From assembly GCA_047445235.1 (NCBI GenBank), contig JBLGEO010000044.1:1-32291 (forward strand): 32,291 bases of DNA, written 5' to 3'. The stretch's first letter is position 1. Each line of letters begins with the position of its first letter. Under the pieces are notes generated by a model. That model saw only the letters and a program-made list of their open reading frames with translations, ran no database searches and had not been told where the DNA came from. The stretch is from JBDSRX01 sp047445235. GTDB lineage: Bacteria > Patescibacteriota > Dojkabacteria > J137. Position numbers and translations under genes: made by a program. Below, in pieces: positions 15,111-22,340 of the stretch.

Positions 15111-16010
15111 ATGAAAATAATTGACGGTAAAAAAATCTCAAAAGAAATACTAGAAGGCCTAAAAAATAAAATCGAGTCTTCTCATGTGCGTCCAAAACTT
15201 GCAATTGTACTAGTTTCTAATGATCCTGCCAGTAAAACCTACACAGATTTGAAAACGAGTAGAGCAGAAGAAATTGGGATTGTAGTAAATAATTATGAAT
15301 TTGATTTAACTTCGACTGACTTGAGAAATGAGGTTATTAGTAAGATTAAAGAACTAAATAATGATGACTCCGTAAATGGAATACTCTTACAGCTACCACT
15401 TGATGAGAGTATTAAAGATTCTACAGATGAGATTGTGGATACTATTGATCCCGACAAAGATGTTGATGGTTTAACAAGTGCAAGCCAAAGAAAACTAGCA
15501 GACGGCATTAGAACTTTCGTTCCTGCAACGGTAGAAGCAGTAATTGAATGCATTAAATACACTTGTCCGAAAGAATTATTAGGTGAAGGAGACCAACTTA
15601 GCTATCTTGGTACGTTTTTACAAGCTAAACGTATCGTAATAATCAACGATTCAAAGCTTATTGGTAAGCCTCTTTTTTCACTTCTTTCTAGATATAATGG
15701 GTCTATTGAAGTTCTAAATAAATACACAGACGACATCGGAAGCATTACAAAACAAGCAGATATTTTAGTCACAGCAACAGGACAAACTCAAATTATAGAT
15801 GCTTCAATGGTTAAAAATAGTTGTACAATAATTGATATTACAAGTGTTAAAAAAAACGATACGATTCTAGGTGATGTTACAATTTCAAAAGAACTTGAAG
15901 AAAAGGTAGAATGGATTACTCCAGTACCAGGAGGCGTGGGACCCATTACTATAGCGTGCTTACTAAGGAATTTGGTCAACAAAGCAGTTTACTTAAATTC
16001 AACAAAGTAG
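15111..16010 (+). CDS. folD: Methylenetetrahydrofolate dehydrogenase / cyclohydrolase
   Basis: A bifunctional one-carbon enzyme interconverting 5,10-methylene-, methenyl- and 10-formyl-tetrahydrofolate. The 299-residue product has the catalytic Tyr/Lys segment SKTYTDLKTSRAEEIGI, GILLQLPL, IDPDKDVDGLT (catalytic Asp), FVPATVEAV (usually PCTPxG) and the Rossmann dinucleotide site, ending in the hallmark PVPGGVGPITIA. The cofactor loop is atypical: IINDSKLIGKP in place of VVGRSxxVGKP, and LNKYT in place of CHSRT. Near Leu164 it has a small insertion (GEGDQLSYLGTFLQ). The gene end overlaps the convergent glycosidase gene by 22 bp. Family identity is sure; cofactor preference may be altered. Confidence 0.93.
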   Translation: MKIIDGKKISKEILEGLKNKIESSHVRPKLAIVLVSNDPASKTYTDLKTSRAEEIGIVVNNYEFDLTSTDLRNEVISKIKELNNDDSVNGILLQLPLDESIKDSTDEIVDTIDPDKDVDGLTSASQRKLADGIRTFVPATVEAVIECIKYTCPKELLGEGDQLSYLGTFLQAKRIVIINDSKLIGKPLFSLLSRYNGSIEVLNKYTDDIGSITKQADILVTATGQTQIIDASMVKNSCTIIDITSVKKNDTILGDVTISKELEEKVEWITPVPGGVGPITIACLLRNLVNKAVYLNSTK

Positions 16011-16804
16011 GGGAGCTGTTTAAAATACCTAAACGATATTGCAGGATTTTCGTTAGAGTATAGTGAGGTTGAAGAACCACCATCTAAGTTAAGAACTGAA
16101 ATTTTCTCCCCGTCAAAAAAGTCTTTACTAACAAGCTGTGAAGCTAAACTTCTTAAGTCGTAGACTTGTGTAGTTACTCCAGTGAAAATCTTTCCAGATT
16201 CTGTAAAACCCACGAACGTTCTGACAGCACTTTGATTTCCGTTTAAAGATCTATCGATTAATGGCGTTTGAATTTCGTTATTATTTACGATTAAGGGACC
16301 TGCTTGAAAGTAGATGTTGTTTGCATCTGGAATATAATCCGAATCTTCAAATTCTAAACTAGATATAAAGTTTAATTCCTTAGTTGTTTTATTAAAATGA
16401 GCCACATGAGTAGCCTGTTGATTGCCCACTGATAGAGAACCTAGTTTTTCCGTACCATTCCAAAGTAATCCAATATAAGCTTTAGTTTCTGTAAAATAGC
16501 CACCATTAACAACAACTTGATCATTATTTTTTAGTGAAACTTCTTGTGCTGTTGAAAGGCTGTCCAGATTACTTTTGAATAAATTAATATCAAAACTTCC
16601 AATCTGAATATTTATTCCATTCTTAGATTTATATTCGTATTTGCCGGATAATACTGGCTGACTAACGATTTCTGGAGTATCAATATTGCTTATTGTGCTT
16701 CTAAGTTCTGAAAGGTAGTTTTTTATAGCGTTAAAGCTTAAAAAACCAACCGCGGCCAAAGCAACGATTAAAACTAATAGAAAGCTTAGATAGTATTTCT
16801 TCAT
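15989..16804 (-). CDS. NAGPA-like phosphodiester glycosidase domain protein
   Basis: A 271-residue exported protein with an N-terminal membrane anchor (~4-27) and a domain of the phosphodiester glycosidase family (PF09992, related to human NAGPA and to proteins annotated as exopolysaccharide biosynthesis). Signatures: VVVNGGYFTETKAYIGLLWNG, FQAGPLIVNN, SAVRTFVGFTESGKIF and NLDGGSSTSLY near the C-terminus. The family removes sugars linked through a phosphodiester, so envelope glycopolymer processing is likely. Start chosen at ATG 16804: a minus-strand TATAAT (16815-16810) lies 5 nt upstream, another near-leaderless arrangement. It overlaps folD tail-to-tail. Confidence 0.87.
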   Translation of the reverse strand: MKKYYLSFLLVLIVALAAVGFLSFNAIKNYLSELRSTISNIDTPEIVSQPVLSGKYEYKSKNGINIQIGSFDINLFKSNLDSLSTAQEVSLKNNDQVVVNGGYFTETKAYIGLLWNGTEKLGSLSVGNQQATHVAHFNKTTKELNFISSLEFEDSDYIPDANNIYFQAGPLIVNNNEIQTPLIDRSLNGNQSAVRTFVGFTESGKIFTGVTTQVYDLRSLASQLVSKDFFDGEKISVLNLDGGSSTSLYSNENPAISFRYFKQLPYFVEFK

Positions 16805-16809
16805 GCCTA

Positions 16810-16815
16810 ATTATA
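16810..16815 (-). promoter_or_regulatory. -10 box for the glycosidase gene
   Basis: A perfect TATAAT on the minus strand, 5 nt before the start codon at 16804. No convincing -35 was seen. Confidence 0.5.
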
Positions 16816-16891
16816 AGGGGAAAACGTTAATATGGGTAATGAAAATTTGGATGTATATTTGTGGATTACGCTTTTAAGATTAAATTTAATT

Positions 16892-16900
16892 TGGTATAAT
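16892..16900 (+). promoter_or_regulatory. Extended -10 promoter of tRNA-Lys
   Basis: TG-G-TATAAT (16892-16900) lies 18 nt before the mature tRNA 5' end at 16919, a normal distance for a short 5' leader removed by RNase P. Confidence 0.6.
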
Positions 16901-16918
16901 TTCCCGCATTAGCAAAAT

Positions 16919-16990
16919 GGTTTGATAGCTCAATGGTAGAGCAGCTGCCTTTTAAGCAGTTGGTTCCGAGTTCGAGTCTCGGTCAGACCA
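16919..16990 (+). tRNA. tRNA-Lys (anticodon UUU)
   Basis: Acceptor GGTTTGA pairs with TCAGACC (one G-U); D-arm TAGCTCAATGGTAGAGC; anticodon stem GCTGC/GCAGT with loop CTTTTAA, so the anticodon is TTT (Lys); T-arm CCGAGTTCGAGTCTCGG; discriminator A at 16990 followed by TTTTC. CCA is not encoded. The next minus-strand gene ends 10 bp downstream. Confidence 0.95.
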
Positions 16991-17000
16991 TTTTCTATAT

Positions 17001-19070
17001 CTATCTACTCCCCTCAAGTTTATCAATTATCGCAATTACTGCTTCCTCTGGAATAGTTTCGAATATTATTCCCTTTGGCTTAAATTCTAATAATTTTTCC
17101 CATATATTTTCTGGTAGTGAGTCTACTTTTATTAATAAATCAAAAGATTTTTCTCTAGCTATGCTGCTTATTTTATCCATTAGATTTAATAAAAGAGTGT
17201 AGTCGTACTCAAATAGCTCGTTTCTCTGCAAACTAAGCTTTAAAAGGGCATTTACATCGATAATTAGACCATCTAAATCTGTCTTCTTTAAGTTATGAAG
17301 ATCGAAAATAAATGATGGATAAGAGACTTCTGCAAAAATATTATAACCATCGCTACCTTTAATACCCTGGCTATTAAGTATTTTCTTTAAGTTTTCAAAA
17401 TTCTTAGCGTTTCTAACAGCTGGAATGGCAATTGCAATATTTTTACTTCCATAAGCACTCTTTGCTTTTCTAACTGCAAGCGCTTCTGCAGCAAGACTTT
17501 CTGGGTTATCTATAAATCGTTCGTCACCGTTAAATTTAAACTTATGGTCAACATTTAAAAGTTTTTTTTCAAAGTCATTAATATTAGAGAATGAGTAAAT
17601 AAAAGGTTTGTGTTCTAAAACCCTAGAAGCAACAGAAATATCCATTGCATATTTATCTGCTAGTTCACCAAGCTTTCCAGGCTGATCTATAAACTCTTCT
17701 GCTAAATTATTATTACTTAAAACCATCTCTGTAGCATCAAAGTAAGTACCATTAAAGTTTGGCGTTGCTGCAATTCTAGCAGACGTAACTTTCGATAAAT
17801 CTAAATATATCTGAGTATTTAGATTATATTTTTCGGACCACTTTGGATTTGCATCTAGTTGGAGAGATCTAGTTTTAATATCTGCAATAGTTATTTGTTT
17901 TTTCTTTGTTTCGTCTTCATCTCTTTCCTCAACTTCTACTTCCGGCTCAGAAACTCCAGAAACCATTGCCTGCACTTCTCGAACTAGATTCGTAATGCTA
18001 ATTTTTGGTTTTTCGACAGGAGTCTCTAATTCCACTTGAGGAGGATTTTCTTCTTGTTTCTTTTCTTTTACTTTTTCCTTAAGACTATTTAAATCCACTA
18101 GTCTGACTTCTACAACATAAATATCCCCAGATTCAATTGACCAAGATATTTCTAAAGGTTGCTCATATATGTCTTCTAAGTGATCTACAATCACAGCAAT
18201 TTGCATTGCTCTTTCGTCCAAAATCTTTTGTTTTTTCTGCCAGCCTTCACTTATTTTCACTTTCAAATTTGGTTCCTCTTTTTGTCCGATTTTACCTTTT
18301 CGGACATACATCTCGCTCTGAGGTATTACAAATTTTTCTACTATTTTTTGGTTTAACAAGTCAATTCTATATGTGTCACAATAAGTATCAAAATCTAGAG
18401 ATGAATCTCTTAGACCATAAATTGCTTTTACTTCGATAATATCTTTCTGTAATGTTTCCGGTGAGACAGAAAATGCTTTACCAGAAATCTCACTAGCCAC
18501 AGATTTCTTAACTAACACTCCCATTGATAACGGACCAGAGTAGTAATTATTTGCCCTCAGTTCAATTGCTTCAGGGGTAAATAGTCTTAACCATGACATT
18601 TTTATTTGATATATAAGTCCATCTATTCCAGAAATACTTTGTTCAAATTGAATATCTTCTGTAACTGAATCAGGGAGAAATTTTGAATTTAAAATATGTG
18701 AAGGTTGTATCTTTACAAATGGCATCTCGTGCAGAACATTTAGATTCCTATATGCTTCTACAATTGGCCTTTCAATTATACTAGGTAGCTTTGCTGTTAA
18801 GATTGCATTGGTAATAATTTCACTGGCCTCTACTGCTGTTTCTCTTATAAACGGACGAACTTTCCTTAGTGCCATTGATATTGGCTGAATTAAATCTGCT
18901 GCTGTCAAAAAATCGTCAAAAGCTACTGTAGTTATTACAAAGCTAGATGGAGTAGGGACATTTGCCAAATAGACGTAGGAATGAAGTAAAGCTTCCTTTC
19001 CAACAAGTTCAAAGTCTTTTTCTTTTACATTTCCTAGGTTTAATACGTACGGTGTTGCCCTTCCAAGCAT
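17001..19070 (-). CDS. Degenerate PEP synthase-like protein (pseudoenzyme) lacking the phosphohistidine domain
   Basis: The 689-residue product keeps the outline of phosphoenolpyruvate synthase / PPDK but not its chemistry. The N-terminal ~330 residues match the ATP-grasp half: LVGKEALLHS with VPTPSSFVITTVAFDDFL, MGVLVKKSVASEISGKAFSV, and SWSIESGDIYVVEVR. The VRSSxxxED loop is replaced by VKIQPSHILNSKF. Where the swivelling phosphohistidine domain should be there is only a charged Lys/Glu/Pro linker (~330-410). The C-terminal part resembles the PEP-binding TIM barrel: SARIAATPNFNGTYFDATEM for GIGLLRTEF, FIYSFSN, VRNAKNFENLKKIL, GLIIDVNALLKLSL for SIGSNDLTQLTL, and LLIKVDSLPEN for GICGQAPS, losing Arg, Asn and Cys. 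A non-catalytic role is likely. A TACTAT lies 7 nt before the start. Confidence 0.7.
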   Translation of the reverse strand: MLGRATPYVLNLGNVKEKDFELVGKEALLHSYVYLANVPTPSSFVITTVAFDDFLTAADLIQPISMALRKVRPFIRETAVEASEIITNAILTAKLPSIIERPIVEAYRNLNVLHEMPFVKIQPSHILNSKFLPDSVTEDIQFEQSISGIDGLIYQIKMSWLRLFTPEAIELRANNYYSGPLSMGVLVKKSVASEISGKAFSVSPETLQKDIIEVKAIYGLRDSSLDFDTYCDTYRIDLLNQKIVEKFVIPQSEMYVRKGKIGQKEEPNLKVKISEGWQKKQKILDERAMQIAVIVDHLEDIYEQPLEISWSIESGDIYVVEVRLVDLNSLKEKVKEKKQEENPPQVELETPVEKPKISITNLVREVQAMVSGVSEPEVEVEERDEDETKKKQITIADIKTRSLQLDANPKWSEKYNLNTQIYLDLSKVTSARIAATPNFNGTYFDATEMVLSNNNLAEEFIDQPGKLGELADKYAMDISVASRVLEHKPFIYSFSNINDFEKKLLNVDHKFKFNGDERFIDNPESLAAEALAVRKAKSAYGSKNIAIAIPAVRNAKNFENLKKILNSQGIKGSDGYNIFAEVSYPSFIFDLHNLKKTDLDGLIIDVNALLKLSLQRNELFEYDYTLLLNLMDKISSIAREKSFDLLIKVDSLPENIWEKLLEFKPKGIIFETIPEEAVIAIIDKLEGSR

Positions 19071-19077
19071 GATACTT

Positions 19078-19083
19078 ATAGTA
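19078..19083 (-). promoter_or_regulatory. -10 box for the PEP synthase-like gene
   Basis: TACTAT on the minus strand ends 7 nt before ATG 19070, the same spacing as other leaderless candidates here. It lies just past the stop of the gene upstream (19122). Confidence 0.4.
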
Positions 19084-19121
19084 AGTCTAACTAATCATTA
19101 TGAAGACATTTAAAAGCGTTG

Positions 19122-19720
19122 TCAATTATATCTAATCGTATTAATTAGGCTTTCTGCCTCTGTGGGATTCCCTCCAGAAGGGAAGTTAATTACCATTGTT
19201 AAATAAATATTATTATCAACAATAGCAGAATAAGAAATAAACCCATCAGACGGGAATAACGACTCGTCTAAACTTCCTAAATCTAATCTTCTAAAGAGTA
19301 TCTTATTTATTGTAACCTTATTATCTCCAATTATCTTCTTACTGGATTTTAATAACTCATTTCTTCCATCTACAATTTCATCTAAGGATTTACCATTGTC
19401 AAATCTTGCAGTAGTAAGCAGTATAGTGACATCCCCTTTTGATAGTTCTAAACCATCAGCACCTTTATTATTAATTACCCAGCTGTCCGAATAGCTAAGT
19501 TTTAACTTTCCAAGGATATCTAAAGTTAAAGGAAAATCATTACTAGATTGAGAACTAAGTCCAAGAATACTTCCGTTTGTTGATGTTTTTACTACTATAA
19601 AACCTACTGAAATTATTGAGATTATTACTATCGAAGCAATTAGAAATTTAAGTGAATTTTTATTTTCATGATGTATATTCTTATCTATTTTGGACTTTTT
19701 GTAAAGAATTGAGTTCTCAT
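19122..19720 (-). pseudogene. PsbP/Mog1-like membrane-anchored protein, frame interrupted near its start
   Basis: A minus-strand frame is open from 19733 to the TGA at 19122-19124 but has no ATG, GTG or TTG before its membrane helix. It reads NSLKFLIASIVIISIISVG (transmembrane), a short Ser-rich linker, then a soluble domain with LKLSYSDSWVINNKG, LDEIVDGRNELLKSSKK, and NPTEAESLINTIRYN at the end, reminiscent of PsbP/Mog1-fold lipoproteins. An ATG at 19720 in another frame gives MRTQFFTK and then hits a stop; one extra base in the A5 run (plus-strand T5, 19696-19700) would join it to the long frame, giving about 199 residues. So it is a real gene with a one-base deletion, a sequencing error in a homopolymer, or a gene using a rare start such as ATT. 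A minus-strand TATAAT (19756-19751) lies 30 bp upstream. Confidence 0.7.
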
Positions 19721-19760
19721 TTATAAGATGTTGTTAATGAGCTTCGCACTATTATAAGAT

Positions 19761-19790
19761 CAATCTTACAATTAAATAATTGTAAGATTG
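19761..19790. promoter_or_regulatory. Perfect 14-bp inverted repeat in a divergent promoter region
   Basis: CAATCTTACAATTA (19761-19774), AA, TAATTGTAAGATTG (19777-19790). It lies between two outward-facing promoters: a minus-strand TATAAT at 19756-19751 and a plus-strand TAGAAT at 19815-19820. It covers the -35 area of the minus promoter. Being upstream of both genes, it fits an operator better than a terminator. Confidence 0.6.
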
Positions 19791-19814
19791 GTTCACAATA
19801 ATTTAAATATAGTT

Positions 19815-19820
19815 TAGAAT
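19815..19820 (+). promoter_or_regulatory. -10 box for the sortase-like pseudoenzyme gene
   Basis: TAGAAT ends 7 nt before ATG 19828, again implying a leaderless message. Confidence 0.4.
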
Positions 19821-19827
19821 AAGTGTT

Positions 19828-20622
19828 ATGGCTGTTTCTAGAGACGATCAAAATACATTTCTAATGATTGGAGGCGTTTTAATAATATGCTTAATTGCAC
19901 TAATTGCAGTAATTAGCAGTATTTGGGCTCTAATAAGACAACCAGTTAACGCTGTATTAAATTCAGTTTCAACTTTTGTTAGAATACAAACCTTAGATTA
20001 CAACTTTGCTTTACCAACTGCAGTAGCAGTTTCACCGACTCCAACACCTGGAACGACACCAATAGCTATTCCTACAATAAATCTTACTCTTGGTTATTCG
20101 GCAGAGAAAGATATAGACTATAACTTTCCAGTTGCAACCTCAATTTCTACTTTGTTTGGTGACGCTTTATATACTAATACTCAGCTAAAAGATATGAGTA
20201 ATAAGGGTGAAATAGTAGCACAGAAAGATTTAAGCATTCAAATACCTTCAATAAATGTTAACAGTCCTATCCTACAAGGATTAGATTCAGATACTTTACT
20301 TAAACAAGGTTTCTGGGTAATTCCTTCAGAAAGAAAAATAGGAGAAAGTGAGGTAATAATGGTTTGTAATAGGAGATTTTTTGGCCCATCAGATCCAAAA
20401 TCCTGCTGGTTTCTAGATAAAATAACAAAAGAGAGCACAATTACACTTACATATAATAGTTTGGTATTAACCTATAAAGTAGTAGGTATAAATAGATTCA
20501 GTGCAGATGACCCGCTGATATATAAGGCCAGTGATACTGAAGATCTTCTAAGGATTGTAACTACAGATCCACTTGAATCTAACGCTAATAGACTCGTTGT
20601 TCTCGCTGAACGAGTTAAATAA
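19828..20622 (+). CDS. Sortase-fold protein without catalytic His and Cys (pseudo-sortase)
   Basis: A 264-residue protein with a membrane helix (~11-37), a Pro/Thr spacer (PTPTPGTTP, ~70-78) and a C-terminal domain that lines up with the sortase at 10053: IQIPSINVNSPILQGLDSDTLLKQGFW, SEVIMVCNRRF opposite NTVITSHRY, CWFLDKI opposite FFNLDKV, LLRIVTTDP opposite LTLYTCDP, and NRLVVLAE opposite KRLVVKAR. The nucleophile Cys is Thr246 and the His position is Cys180/Asn181; the Arg (Arg255) is kept. It therefore should not do transpeptidation. It may bind sorting signals or regulate the active sortase; this is inference. No substrate-like gene is adjacent. Confidence 0.82.
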   Translation: MAVSRDDQNTFLMIGGVLIICLIALIAVISSIWALIRQPVNAVLNSVSTFVRIQTLDYNFALPTAVAVSPTPTPGTTPIAIPTINLTLGYSAEKDIDYNFPVATSISTLFGDALYTNTQLKDMSNKGEIVAQKDLSIQIPSINVNSPILQGLDSDTLLKQGFWVIPSERKIGESEVIMVCNRRFFGPSDPKSCWFLDKITKESTITLTYNSLVLTYKVVGINRFSADDPLIYKASDTEDLLRIVTTDPLESNANRLVVLAERVK

Positions 20623-20658
20623 ATTGCAAATAATAGCTATTGACTCGTTTGTTTCAAC

Positions 20659-20685
20659 TTGCACTGTCTAATTTTTCAATATAAT
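20659..20685 (+). promoter_or_regulatory. Promoter of gpmI
   Basis: TTGCAC (20659-20664) and TATAAT (20680-20685) are separated by 15 bp, slightly short. Transcription would start near 20692, leaving a ~25-nt leader before ATG 20717 with no Shine-Dalgarno. Confidence 0.5.
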
Positions 20686-20716
20686 ATATAGTCAAATCTA
20701 TAAATAAGAATCGCAT

Positions 20717-22273
20717 ATGGCAGATCAATTCAAAAGACCAAAACCAGTAGTTATGATTTCTATGGACGGAGTAGGTGTTGCACCTCAAGGTCCTGGTAAC
20801 GCTGTTATGCTTGCAGACACAGTAAATTTGGATAAATTTTGGCCTTTATACCCTCATACATACTTGGAAGCAGCAGGTCTTCATGTTGGTTTACCACCTG
20901 GAACAGATGGCAACTCTGAAGTGGGACATATGACAATGGGATCGGGAAGAGTTATCTATCAGAACTTACCAAGAATTGATAATGCCATAAATAACGGCTC
21001 TTTTTTCCAAAATCCAGAAATGCTTAAGGCATTTAATCACGCGAGAGAAACAAAAGGAAATATACACGTAATGGGTATTGTAGGAAATGGAATGGTACAT
21101 GGATCTATAGATCATTTAATGGCCATTATGAAGTTTGCCGTCCAAGAAAAAGTAGATCCAGACAAGCTTTTTATTCATGCGTTTACAGATGGTAGAGACT
21201 CTGCACCTAACTCTGCACTAGAGGTTTTAGATAAAGTCGCTGCATTCTGTATTCAAAAAAGAATGGGAAAGATTGCAACAATTGTAGGAAGAGCTTATGC
21301 AATGGATAGAAATAGGAATTGGGCCAGAACAAAAATTGCTTATGATTTATTAGTTGAAGGAAAAGGAAAAATAGTAGATACATATAAAAAAGCTGTTGAA
21401 GAATCTTACAAAAATAAAGTCTTTGATGAGTACATCGATCCGATTGCAATTGTTGCAGCTGGTGAGGAGCAAGTTAAAATTCAAAAGGGAGACACAATTA
21501 TTTTCTTCAACTTTAGACCAGACAGAGCAGTTCAATTAACAATGGCTTTTGAAGATAAAGACTTTAAAGGCTTCGAAAGGAAATATATACAAGATGTATA
21601 TTTTATAGGAATGGTAGATTACGAGAATGGTTTCCCAACACATATGGCATTTCCTCCAGAAAAAGTTACAACACCACTTGGTAAAGTAATTTCTGATGCA
21701 GGATTGAAGCAACTCCGAATCGCTGAGTCAGAGAAGTTTCCACACGTAACATACTTCTTCAATGGTCAAAATAAAGAGATCTATCCTGGTGAAACATGGC
21801 TAGAAGTTCCATCTCCAAAAGATGTAGCTACTTACGACCAGAAACCAGAAATGAGCCAGAAATTAGTTACAGATATGCTAATCGATAAAATTGAAAAAGA
21901 AGATTTTGACTTTATCTTAGTTAACTTTGCTGGTCCAGATATGGTGGCTCATACCGGAGTTATAGATGCAGCAGTTAAAGCCATGGAGGTTTGTGATCAA
22001 TGTGTAGGAAGAATTGTAGAAGCGACTCTTAAAAAAGATGGTGTGGTTATTATGAGTGCTGACCACGGTAACTGTGAAGAAATGATAGACTTGCAAACTG
22101 GATCCCCAGATACAAAACACTCTACAAATCCAGTTCCATTTATCTTAATAAAGAATGGATTAGTTTCTAGAGAATTACCTGTAGGTGGCTTAGCAGATAT
22201 ATCTCCTACAATATTAGGTATTATGGGACTAGAGATACCTGCTGAAATGACCGGACGAGATCTACTAAGTTAG
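20717..22273 (+). CDS. gpmI: 2,3-bisphosphoglycerate-independent phosphoglycerate mutase
   Basis: A glycolytic enzyme interconverting 3- and 2-phosphoglycerate with two metal ions and a phosphoserine intermediate. Full length (518 residues). Motifs: MISMDGVGVAPQGPGNAV (metal-binding Asp), GTDGNSEVGHMTMGSGR with nucleophile Ser67, FTDGRDSAPNSA, IVGRAYAMDRNRNWART, NFRPDRAVQLT, FAGPDMVAHTG and SADHGNCEEM near the C-terminus (remaining metal ligands). All catalytic segments are intact. A hairpin separates it from the ROK kinase gene, the next sugar-related gene on the strand. Confidence 0.97.
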   Translation: MADQFKRPKPVVMISMDGVGVAPQGPGNAVMLADTVNLDKFWPLYPHTYLEAAGLHVGLPPGTDGNSEVGHMTMGSGRVIYQNLPRIDNAINNGSFFQNPEMLKAFNHARETKGNIHVMGIVGNGMVHGSIDHLMAIMKFAVQEKVDPDKLFIHAFTDGRDSAPNSALEVLDKVAAFCIQKRMGKIATIVGRAYAMDRNRNWARTKIAYDLLVEGKGKIVDTYKKAVEESYKNKVFDEYIDPIAIVAAGEEQVKIQKGDTIIFFNFRPDRAVQLTMAFEDKDFKGFERKYIQDVYFIGMVDYENGFPTHMAFPPEKVTTPLGKVISDAGLKQLRIAESEKFPHVTYFFNGQNKEIYPGETWLEVPSPKDVATYDQKPEMSQKLVTDMLIDKIEKEDFDFILVNFAGPDMVAHTGVIDAAVKAMEVCDQCVGRIVEATLKKDGVVIMSADHGNCEEMIDLQTGSPDTKHSTNPVPFILIKNGLVSRELPVGGLADISPTILGIMGLEIPAEMTGRDLLS

Positions 22274-22287
22274 TGACTAATGACGAG

Positions 22288-22324
22288 TTACGAATTAAGA
22301 ATATTCGTAATTCGTAATTCGTAA
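22288..22324 (+). terminator. Hairpin with heptamer repeats after gpmI
   Basis: TTACGAATTA (22288-22297) pairs perfectly with TAATTCGTAA (22308-22317). The right side is three tandem TTCGTAA heptamers (22304-22324), so several registers of the hairpin are possible. AT-rich sequence follows. Probable partial terminator between gpmI and the ROK gene. Confidence 0.5.
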
Positions 22325-22340
22325 TTATTATAAAGAAATA

